Of a DNA stretch of 14,426 bases, positions 1 through 5,523 are shown in pieces; within the stretch, counting starts at the first letter, position 1; every line of letters starts with the position of its first letter. The stretch is from contig CAJUSQ010000079.1 in the NCBI GenBank assembly GCA_910588885.1, positions 1-14,426 of the forward strand, read 5' to 3'. The notes under the pieces were generated by a model. It did not search any database. It had not been told where the DNA came from and was given only the letters and a program-made list of their open reading frames with translations. Position numbers and translations under genes: made by a program. This DNA comes from an uncultured Lachnospiraceae bacterium. Lineage in GTDB: Bacteria > Bacillota > Clostridia > Lachnospirales > Lachnospiraceae.

Positions 1-2
1 GC

Positions 3-173
3 ATAGGATACAAAATCCTTGAGGAAAATGTGTCAACTAATCTTGACAAAATCACTATTTTGCCGCCCTTGCTCCAAAAGTGGGCTTGTAAAGAGATACG
101 GCGTGATATAAGCAGAAACGGCAAGAACCTTGAAAAATCAATGGTTTTTGCCGTTTTCTATAAAGGCTTGTAA
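3..173 (+). CDS. possible 3' end of a coding region, cut by the left edge
   Basis: One plus-strand frame stays open from base 3 to a TAA at 171-173, giving 56 sense codons with a mixed, protein-like composition (includes ILPPLLQKWACKEIRRDI). The other two plus frames close within the first 20 bases. I do not recognise the protein, and 56 open codons is only weak evidence. Against it, an imperfect hairpin (114-159) that looks like an RNA structure lies inside the last third of the frame. It could be the C-terminus of a mobile-element gene, or chance. Confidence 0.3.
   Translation: MGYKILEENVSTNLDKITILPPLLQKWACKEIRRDISRNGKNLEKSMVFAVFYKGL
114..159. repeat. imperfect inverted repeat near the left edge
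   Basis: The arms AGAAACGGCAAGAACC (114-129) and GGTTTTTGCCGTTTTCT (143-159) pair over about 16 positions around a 13-base loop. No uninterrupted T run follows on either strand, so a Rho-independent terminator is possible but not clear. The structure overlaps the end of the open frame that stops at 171. Confidence 0.5.
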
Positions 174-248
174 GAAGTTATAAGACGATTTCCGTCTATA
201 AAATCAATAAAAAAGATATTCCAAAACATTAACTTTTTAATCCCCTAT

Positions 249-536
249 TTATACACATTGGTTTTCTGCAAGGCTTTCCAGTTTTTTAAATCTTGACCAG
301 AAGCGGTCTGAAAAATCTACTTCATCAAATAAAGAAACTCCCTGAGAAGTGAAACGCTCCCTATACCTGTTCAGAACATCTAACATCATCAAATAGCAAT
401 CTTGCTGATACAAAAAACTTACCAGACTATCCAACTCACTTTCTTCAAGTTCATCCAGTCTGAAATAGTTTTTAAATTCCCAATCATCCGCAAAACTGCA
501 GAAGGTGATTTTTTCTATCTTGTTTTTTATAAACAA
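249..536 (-). CDS. small hypothetical protein, 95 aa
   Basis: This is an acidic, aromatic-rich 95-residue protein with no signal peptide or membrane segment. Its C-terminal half carries FSDRFWSRFKKLESL, probably an amphipathic helix. I do not recognise the family. The start is a TTG at 536-534. It is supported by an upstream AAGGGAAGG about 8 nt away, while the nearby ATG at 543 is in another frame and soon hits a stop. The gene is AT-rich like its surroundings and divergent from the HTH gene at 640, a layout common for a small regulator and its neighbour in mobile elements. An 87-codon plus-strand frame overlaps it (402-665), but it has no good ribosome binding site and runs into the HTH gene. 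The minus-strand reading is therefore preferred, with moderate confidence. Confidence 0.5.
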   Translation of the reverse strand: MFIKNKIEKITFCSFADDWEFKNYFRLDELEESELDSLVSFLYQQDCYLMMLDVLNRYRERFTSQGVSLFDEVDFSDRFWSRFKKLESLAENQCV

Positions 537-560
537 TTATCATTCCTTCCCTTTTCAAAA

Positions 561-604
561 CAATCTCCATTTTTGATAACTGTAAATAATCTCCACTATT
601 GGGG
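561..604. promoter_or_regulatory. direct repeat in the divergent intergenic region (possible operator)
   Basis: AATCTCCA occurs at 562-569 and again at 588-595, 26 bp apart. The similarity extends to about 17 positions with four differences. The pair lies between the divergent genes starting at 536 (minus) and 640 (plus), where an HTH repressor would be expected to bind. That it is an operator is inference. No convincing -35/-10 pair was found here. Confidence 0.3.
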
Positions 605-639
605 CATAATTAAACAACAAAGAGGAAGTGATTTTAATT

Positions 640-861
640 ATGATTACATTTACCAAACTATTTAAAACTTTAAAAGAAAACGGAATAAGTCAATACAACC
701 TGTATCATACTCATGGCATCAGCAGAGCGCAGATTCAACGGCTGAAAAACAATCAATCCGTCACAACGCATACATTGGATATGCTTCTAAATATCTTGGG
801 TGAAGGATTCACACTTGATGATATAGCGGAATTTATACCAGATAAAAAGGAGGAAGGGTAA
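640..861 (+). CDS. small Cro/CI-like helix-turn-helix protein, 73 aa
   Basis: This is a probable DNA-binding regulator. The sequence reads as one small XRE/Cro-type domain: an N-terminal helix (FTKLFKTLKENGISQYNL), a turn and recognition helix around HGISRAQIQRLKNN (residues 25-38), then THTLDMLLNILGEGFTLDDIAEF, which matches the conserved last helices of the family. Little else is present. The ATG at 640 is chosen because AGAGGAAG at 621-628 sits about 11 nt upstream. A GTG at 628 is also in frame but overlaps that site. The gene ends just before a small hairpin. It lies in an AT-rich block and is divergent from the 249-536 gene, which suggests a regulator from an acquired element. The target is unknown. 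Confidence 0.75.
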   Translation: MITFTKLFKTLKENGISQYNLYHTHGISRAQIQRLKNNQSVTTHTLDMLLNILGEGFTLDDIAEFIPDKKEEG

Positions 862-885
862 TCTGTTCCATATCCTTCCTTTTTT
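851..885 (+). terminator. probable terminator of the small HTH gene
   Basis: AGGAAGG (851-857), overlapping the last codons, can pair with CCTTCCT (874-880), followed by TTTTT. The stem is short with a 16-base loop, so this is a weak Rho-independent terminator. Confidence 0.5.
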
Positions 886-967
886 GTGCGTCCTCTAACA
901 TTGAGTTTCAACTTCGCTTTGGCTTTTCTGCTCCTTATTCATGAGTTGCCTGTTTTTGGCCTTCACC

Positions 968-1001
968 GAATACTTTCGTGCTTCATATCAGCAAGGTATT
1001 C
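968..1001. repeat. imperfect hairpin at the AT-rich boundary
   Basis: GAATACTTT (968-976) can pair with AAGGTATTC (993-1001) with one wobble, and TGCT (979-982) with AGCA (990-993) inside it. No T run follows. It sits where the AT-rich segment gives way to the denser core genes. It may be a remnant of an element end, but nothing proves this. Confidence 0.35.
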
Positions 1002-1011
1002 CCCCCCCCCC
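1001..1011. repeat. homopolymer run of eleven C
   Basis: Eleven consecutive C residues, then T and three more C, lie directly beyond the terminator of the permease gene. The run is intergenic, so no reading frame is affected. Runs this long are prone to slippage in the cell and to miscounting in sequencing. Confidence 0.9.
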
Positions 1012-1015
1012 TCCC

Positions 1016-1051
1016 AAAAAAGAGACTGCTTACCCAACCAGGTAAGCAGTC
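1016..1051 (-). terminator. Rho-independent terminator of the FtsX permease gene
   Basis: There is a perfect 11-bp stem, GACTGCTTACC (1024-1034) with GGTAAGCAGTC (1041-1051), and a 6-base loop. On the minus strand it is followed after two bases by six T (A run at 1016-1021). It lies 22 bp beyond the permease stop codon. Confidence 0.9.
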
Positions 1052-1073
1052 CCGCATCCTCCCACATCTAAAT

Positions 1074-3482
1074 TTAACACTCCGCCCCTCTTAACCGTTC
1101 CACCAAAGCTTCCTTCGAAAAGCTGCGGATCGACACAAAGGTAATGAGAAGGGGTACCACAATCAATATCGCCGTATAGATCAGGGCAAACACCGCCGGA
1201 AACCGGAAGGCCATATAAAACGCCCCGACATTGTAAAGGAGACGGCACAGCACAAATCCGCACAGGGTTCCGGCCGTCATGGTAACCACAACCGTAACCC
1301 CCACCAGAAGCATACTCTCCCCAAGCAGCATCCCTCTGACCTGGCTTTTGCTCATACCGATGGATTCCAGCATGGCAAGCTCCCGCTTTCTGGTCACGAT
1401 ATTGGTAATCAAGGTGTTCATCATGCTTAAAATGCTGAACATCATAATAAAAATAGAAAGGCCGCTGATGGCAAAAAACATCTGGCTGGCATTCTGGGCA
1501 TAGGCAATTCGCCGTTCTGCAAGGGTTTCCATACTAAGCTCCGGGTTTTGTGCCACCAGCTCTGCCAGGGCCTCTCCCACCGACGCTTCTTTCTCCTTCT
1601 CTGTGGATACCAGCAGGCCGGCATTTAAATTCTTATGGGACACCAGATCCAGCAGGGCCTGTTCCGGCATTAAAAACCAACCGTCCAGTCCTTTGTGATC
1701 CAAAACATACCGGCTGTTCAACGTACCGAGGATCGTAACCTCTTTTTCCCTTGCCTGCGTCCCGTCATAATACTGGAACCGGATCTTGTCCCCCACCTCA
1801 AATTTCCAGCCGTAAATTTCTTCTGCAATATCATTCCCCGCAGCAAGGATATAGTCGCCGCTTCTCAACGCTTCCCCATCGGCGCTTCCCTCTTCCAGAT
1901 AACTCTGGATTTCCTCCAGTTCTTCCGGGGTTATCGGATTGACTTTATCGTTCGTCCCATACTCCTCATTTTTCGGATAGTCAAAACGAACCCCGAAGCT
2001 TTTCTCCTCCGTTACCTGTTTCACACCCTCCAATGCAGCTATTTCCTGCACCATCTCTTCATTTAAAATATTTTTGGCCTGAAGTCCGCTCAATCCGTTC
2101 TGTTCCAGTTCCAGCGCCGAAGGCGGGAAACAGATATAGAATTCCGCATCCGTAAAATTTCCCTGCCTTGCATAATTTTCCTTATCAAAGGAGGCCATGT
2201 ATGTGGCCGCCGTCAGAAAAAGAATCCCGCCCAAAGCCAGAGAAAGCATGGTAACGGCCGCTTTTTTTCTGTTTCTGGAAAAGTTCATCATGCCCAGGTT
2301 CAAGGGCGTCAGCCTGCGGCACAGCTTTTTGCTTTCCGGCCTTTTTACCCCGTCCGAGGGCTGATATCGAAGCGCTTCCATCGGAGATACGGCGGCGGCA
2401 AGACGTGCCGGCTTATGCACCGAAACCCACGTAATAACAAAAATGACCGCAAACACCAGAACAGCCGTCCAAAGGGCATTTTTCACCTGAAATCCCCCCG
2501 GAAGCAGCAGGTATCCGGCCACTCCTCCGATTATGATTCCCACCGGCGCTCCCCGTAAAAACAGGCTCCTTCCTTCCAGGGAAACGAACTTCTTCATCTG
2601 TTTCCTGGTCATGCCCACCGTACGCAGCTGTCCGAACTGTCGGATTCTCCCGACCACGGACAGATAAAATACCCCGTAGATCACCAGGATACAGGCAAGC
2701 AGAATCACCGCCCCCACTAGCCCGTACAGCATTACGGACTGTGCATCCAGGGAAAGGGAGTCCAGAAATGCCTTGGAAGGGCCCACATTTTTTCTTTCGA
2801 TTCCCGCATCCCTGCCGATGGCATACATCAGCTCCCTGCATTCCCCGGCGGACAGCTCCCCGGCCCCGGAAACCGTTGCATAGATTTCATAGGGCATCTC
2901 CTTTAATTGGCTCCCGGTTTCTCCATAACTTTGTGAAAAAAATATCGAATACTGTTTTGCAGACTCCCCGCCCTTTAAAATCCCGGATACGGTAAATGTT
3001 TCCGTATTCCCGTCATAAAAGGAAAGCGTCACCGTACTGCCCGTCTTCGGTTCCAATCCCATCTTCTGCAGCATCGGCGCCTGTACCGCAATTTCCGTTG
3101 ACCCCTCCGGCAAAGTCCCCTCTTCCAGTTCTCCCACCCGGATACGGTCCGACAGTTCGTTCACGTAAAATGGCATCACGTCAAATGCTTCCATCTTGGA
3201 CAGAATTCCGCTCTTTACCTCTATCCAATGGGCCAGCCGGTCGTCCTGCTTCAACGTCTCCGCCTGTTCCCGGGTCAAATTATAGTAACCCACCTGCTGC
3301 ATATGGGAGAGCCCTTCTTTTTCCAGCTGCTTCTGCCCTGCCGCAAACAGCAGAATCGCCGTCAACAGGGCCGAAGCCAATACAATTGTCACCATTACAA
3401 ACATATTCCGCATCCGGCTGGCCCTAAGGCTCTGCTTCGCCATTTTGGAAACCATCCTTCCCGCTGTCTTTCTGTCTTTCAT
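1074..3482 (-). CDS. FtsX-type ABC transporter permease, 802 aa
   Basis: This is the membrane subunit of a MacB/FtsX-superfamily ABC transporter, a class that works with a separate ATPase to move lipids or peptides or to drive mechanical work at the envelope. It has two FtsX halves. TM1 (about 27-47) is followed by a large extracellular domain, three helices (about 251-273, 306-328, 336-354) and the conserved AAAVSPMEALRYQ. TM5 (about 409-430), a second extracellular domain and three C-terminal helices (668-785) follow. KRELAMLESIGMSKSQ (699-714) is the coupling-helix signature that contacts the ATPase. The start ATG at 3482 is chosen for its perfect AAGGAGGT 7-8 nt upstream; an upstream in-frame ATG lacks this. 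No ATPase gene lies on either side, which is unusual because the partner is normally adjacent. The substrate cannot be told; antimicrobial peptide export or sensing is one option. Confidence 0.93.
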   Translation of the reverse strand: MKDRKTAGRMVSKMAKQSLRASRMRNMFVMVTIVLASALLTAILLFAAGQKQLEKEGLSHMQQVGYYNLTREQAETLKQDDRLAHWIEVKSGILSKMEAFDVMPFYVNELSDRIRVGELEEGTLPEGSTEIAVQAPMLQKMGLEPKTGSTVTLSFYDGNTETFTVSGILKGGESAKQYSIFFSQSYGETGSQLKEMPYEIYATVSGAGELSAGECRELMYAIGRDAGIERKNVGPSKAFLDSLSLDAQSVMLYGLVGAVILLACILVIYGVFYLSVVGRIRQFGQLRTVGMTRKQMKKFVSLEGRSLFLRGAPVGIIIGGVAGYLLLPGGFQVKNALWTAVLVFAVIFVITWVSVHKPARLAAAVSPMEALRYQPSDGVKRPESKKLCRRLTPLNLGMMNFSRNRKKAAVTMLSLALGGILFLTAATYMASFDKENYARQGNFTDAEFYICFPPSALELEQNGLSGLQAKNILNEEMVQEIAALEGVKQVTEEKSFGVRFDYPKNEEYGTNDKVNPITPEELEEIQSYLEEGSADGEALRSGDYILAAGNDIAEEIYGWKFEVGDKIRFQYYDGTQAREKEVTILGTLNSRYVLDHKGLDGWFLMPEQALLDLVSHKNLNAGLLVSTEKEKEASVGEALAELVAQNPELSMETLAERRIAYAQNASQMFFAISGLSIFIMMFSILSMMNTLITNIVTRKRELAMLESIGMSKSQVRGMLLGESMLLVGVTVVVTMTAGTLCGFVLCRLLYNVGAFYMAFRFPAVFALIYTAILIVVPLLITFVSIRSFSKEALVERLRGAEC

Positions 3483-3522
3483 TTCTGAAACCTCCTTGCT
3501 GAAATTACCGCTTGATGGTTTC

Positions 3523-3550
3523 ATCATATCTGATTCCGGAAAAGTTACAA
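3523..3550 (-). promoter_or_regulatory. candidate sigma-A promoter for the permease
   Basis: On the minus strand TTGTAA (-35, 3550-3545), a 16-bp spacer and TATGAT (-10, 3528-3523) lie about 40 bp before the permease start codon, in the 104-bp gap after the aminotransferase gene. No terminator is visible in that gap, so read-through from the aminotransferase is also possible. Confidence 0.4.
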
Positions 3551-3586
3551 CCGGAAATGCAAAATCTAATATCTACGACGTAAAAT

Positions 3587-5113
3587 CTATGACTGTCTGT
3601 AATCCTTTAAAAAATCCGCCAGGCTTCCCATCGCATCCTTCAGCACTTCGATCCGGGGCAGGTATACCACCCGGAAATGATCCGGCTGGCTCCAGTTGAA
3701 GCCGCCGCCGTGGATAATCAGGATTTTCTTTTCCCTTAACAAATCCAGGGCAAATTTTTCGTCATCTGCCAGATTGAACTTCTTTCGATCCAGTTTCGGA
3801 AAAATATAAAAGGCTGCTTTGGGCTTAACGGCGCTGATTCCCGGGATATCGTTTAATGCACGGTATATATATTCCCGCTGTTCATAAATCCTTCCGCCCG
3901 GCACAATATAGTTGTTCACGCTCTGATACCCTCCCAGGGCCGTCTGTACAATGGACTGGGCCGGAACATTGGAGCAAAGCCGCATATTGGAAAGCATGTT
4001 TAAGCCCTCCATGTAATCCCGGGCAATCCTTTTATTGCCGCTCAAAATCATCCAGCCGATTCGAAAGCCCGCAATCATATGGGACTTGGACAGGCCGCTG
4101 TAGGTTACGCAGAACAAATCCGGGGCCAGGGACGCGATCGGCACATGCTCGAAATCATCCATAATCAGGCGGTCATAGATCTCATCGGAAAAAAGGATCA
4201 GCTGGTGCTTCCTTGCCAGCTCCACAATTTGTTCTAATACCTCCCTGGGGTATACGGCCCCGGTAGGGTTATTGGGATTGATCACCACAATGGCTTTGGT
4301 CCGATCCGTTATCTTTTTCTCCATATCCGCAAGATCCGGGTACCACTCCGCCTCCTCGTCGCAGATATAATGAACGGCCTTTCCGCCTGCCAACGTGACG
4401 CAGGCCGTCCAGAGGGGATAATCCGGGGCCGGTACCAGCACCTCGTCCCCATCGTCCAAAAGAGCCGACATACTGAAGTTGATCAGCTCGCTGACCCCGT
4501 TTCCCGTATAAATATCTTCAATGGAAAGGTTCGGGATCTGCTTAATCTGGGCATACTGCATAATGGCCTTCCGGGCCGAAAACAGCCCCTTCGCCGTGGA
4601 ATAGCCCTCGCATTCGGTCAGCTGCCGCTGCATATCATAAATGACCTCATCCGGCGTACGGAATCCAAAGGGCGCCGGATTCCCGATATTCAGCTTCAGC
4701 ACATTGGTGCCGCTCTCCTCCATCCTTGCCGCTTCGTCCACCACAGGCCCCCGGACATCGTATAATACATTGTTCAATTTGGACGATTTTTTCACTTCTC
4801 TCATGGTACGTTCTCCTTCCTCCGGTTCCATCATTCCCTGCTCCATTATCTCTCCCGCCCCTGCGTCCGGCTTCTTTGAACCAGCCCCGGGCCGGACGCC
4901 TTCATAGAGCCATTCCAAATCTACCTGAAGCTGCTCTGCCAAAAATAAGGCAATTCCTCTGCGGGGAACCGCTTTCCCGCTTACATACTGACTCATTTGA
5001 CTCTTCCCCAGCTTAAGGCCGGATTGCTCCGCCAGCCGCAGAAGGTCCACCTGTTTCAAATTCTGCCGGCCCATGGCTGCGTTCAACCGCTCCGCAAATG
5101 TCTGATGTTCCAT
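3587..5113 (-). CDS. alaA: XRE helix-turn-helix domain fused to an AlaA-like alanine aminotransferase, 508 aa
   Basis: The C-terminal part is a complete fold-type I PLP aminotransferase, very close to E. coli AlaA (glutamate-pyruvate transaminase) as I recall that sequence. It has KLNIGNPAPFGF (140-151), INPNNPTG (278-285), SDEIYD (309-314), the Schiff-base lysine K343 in GLSKSHMIAGFRIGW, and the carboxylate-binding Arg R481 in HFRVVYLPR. Residues 5-72 form an added XRE-type HTH domain (KQVDLLRLAEQSG, then SQMSQYVSGKAVPRR and a helical end). Residues 73-103 are a Gly/Pro/Glu-rich linker. Known MocR regulators join an aminotransferase fold to a GntR winged helix; here the DNA-binding part is XRE type and the catalytic residues look intact. 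The ATG at 5113 has AGGAG 8 nt upstream. A repeat array and promoter lie just upstream, which suggests autoregulation (inference). Separate catalytic and regulatory functions are both plausible. Confidence 0.93.
   Translation of the reverse strand: MEHQTFAERLNAAMGRQNLKQVDLLRLAEQSGLKLGKSQMSQYVSGKAVPRRGIALFLAEQLQVDLEWLYEGVRPGAGSKKPDAGAGEIMEQGMMEPEEGERTMREVKKSSKLNNVLYDVRGPVVDEAARMEESGTNVLKLNIGNPAPFGFRTPDEVIYDMQRQLTECEGYSTAKGLFSARKAIMQYAQIKQIPNLSIEDIYTGNGVSELINFSMSALLDDGDEVLVPAPDYPLWTACVTLAGGKAVHYICDEEAEWYPDLADMEKKITDRTKAIVVINPNNPTGAVYPREVLEQIVELARKHQLILFSDEIYDRLIMDDFEHVPIASLAPDLFCVTYSGLSKSHMIAGFRIGWMILSGNKRIARDYMEGLNMLSNMRLCSNVPAQSIVQTALGGYQSVNNYIVPGGRIYEQREYIYRALNDIPGISAVKPKAAFYIFPKLDRKKFNLADDEKFALDLLREKKILIIHGGGFNWSQPDHFRVVYLPRIEVLKDAMGSLADFLKDYRQS
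4802..4823 (-). promoter_or_regulatory. internal ribosome binding site and start codon inside the HTH-aminotransferase gene
   Basis: Codon 104 is ATG (4804-4802). It is preceded on the minus strand by GGAGGAAGGAGAA (4823-4811), with AAGGAG about 8 nt from the ATG. This is a better ribosome binding site than many in the window. Initiation here would remove the HTH domain and linker and leave 405 residues, the length I recall for the free-standing E. coli AlaA, with the catalytic lysine at residue 240. It could also be an accident of Glu-Glu-Gly codons. Confidence 0.5.
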
Positions 5114-5135
5114 GTTTTCCTCTCCTATTGTGATG

Positions 5136-5304
5136 AAAAGTTCATTTTCTTTAAAATATACCTTGCATATTTCCCAAAAAGTTCATTTTCTCACCTAAGA
5201 ATAACATATCCGGATCAGAAGTTCAATATGAAAATTCATTTTTCATGCTCGAAAGTTCATTTTTTAGTATAGAAGTCCATTTTTAATATAAGAAGTTCAT
5301 TTTT
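5136..5304. promoter_or_regulatory. array of about seven GTTCATTTT repeats, probable operator
   Basis: The direct repeat RAAGTTCATTTTY has GTTCAT cores starting at 5140, 5181, 5255 and 5295 (exact), and variants at 5221 (GTTCAA), 5234 (ATTCAT) and 5275 (GTCCAT). Core-to-core distances are 41, 40, 13, 21, 20 and 20 bp, so most sites lie on one face of the helix. The 5221 copy coincides with the -35 of the promoter, the 5181 copy with the expected transcription start, and the 5140 copy lies just before the ribosome binding site. The likely binder is the XRE domain of the gene that follows (inference). Confidence 0.7.
5198..5226 (-). promoter_or_regulatory. candidate promoter of the HTH-aminotransferase gene
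   Basis: On the minus strand TTGAAC (5226-5221), a 17-bp spacer and TATTCT (5203-5198) would start transcription near 5191, about 78 bases before the ATG. Each hexamer matches the consensus at four of six positions. The -35 box is inside one copy of the repeat array. Confidence 0.5.
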
Positions 5305-5398
5305 CATCTTCCGATTCCAAATGCTTAAGCCGAATTGCCAGCTCCTCCACGGCCTTCCCAAAATATTCCCGTAGCTCCTCCTTTTCTTCCGATGGATT
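5297..5398 (-). pseudogene. possible 3' scrap of a lost gene, 33 codons
   Basis: A minus-strand frame between a TAA (5401-5399) and a TGA (5299-5297) encodes a very protein-like helical stretch containing KEELREYFGKAVEELAIRL and ending ESEDEK. It has no usable start codon at its beginning and is bounded upstream by the strong hairpin at 5415-5466. It may be the C-terminus of a deleted gene. The family is not recognised, and chance cannot be excluded. Confidence 0.25.
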
Positions 5399-5401
5399 TT
5401 A

Positions 5402-5410
5402 TGGTATAAT
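5402..5410 (+). promoter_or_regulatory. extended -10 element facing the 21-bp hairpin
   Basis: TGGTATAAT (5402-5410) is a perfect extended -10 on the plus strand. The -35 position (about 5382-5387, TTTTCT) is poor. Transcription would start at about 5416, exactly where the perfect hairpin begins. No gene follows on this strand, so either a short hairpin RNA or an orphan promoter would result. The match may be accidental in AT-rich DNA. Confidence 0.3.
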
Positions 5411-5414
5411 ATAA

Positions 5415-5466
5415 ACAGAGGGAAAGAAAAAGCCACGGTTTTCGATGGCTTTTTCTTTCCCTCTGT
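5415..5466 (-). terminator. perfect 21-bp inverted repeat, terminator of the sigma/anti-sigma operon
   Basis: Bases 5415-5435 and 5446-5466 are exact reverse complements around a 10-base loop. The inner part, GCCA...TGGC followed by TTTTTCTTT, forms a standard Rho-independent terminator in both directions. It lies about 58 bp beyond the anti-sigma stop codon. A 21-bp perfect stem is longer than a terminator needs. Confidence 0.75.
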
Positions 5467-5523
5467 TCGCTTATTGTAACTTTTATAAAATGTTGAATCC
5501 TTTTCACCTATTGAAAAATCCTT

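Noticed and set aside
402..665. 87-codon plus-strand frame overlapping the small minus-strand gene
   Set aside because: It overlaps the HTH gene start out of frame, has no clear ribosome binding site, and the minus-strand frame has a better one. Not fully excluded.
886..1071. 61-codon plus-strand frame over the AT-rich boundary
   Set aside because: It includes the C run and both arms of the permease terminator, has no ribosome binding site, and starts on a terminator T tract.
5136..5304. Repeat array considered as a CRISPR
   Set aside because: Repeats are only about 13 bp, spacing is 7 to 28 bp and irregular, and no cas gene is present. Promoter overlap points to operators.
5325..5507. 60-codon minus-strand frame across the 21-bp hairpin
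   Set aside because: It is made largely from the hairpin and the low-complexity Gly-rich frame behind it, starts at a GTG without a ribosome binding site, and follows the anti-sigma terminator position.
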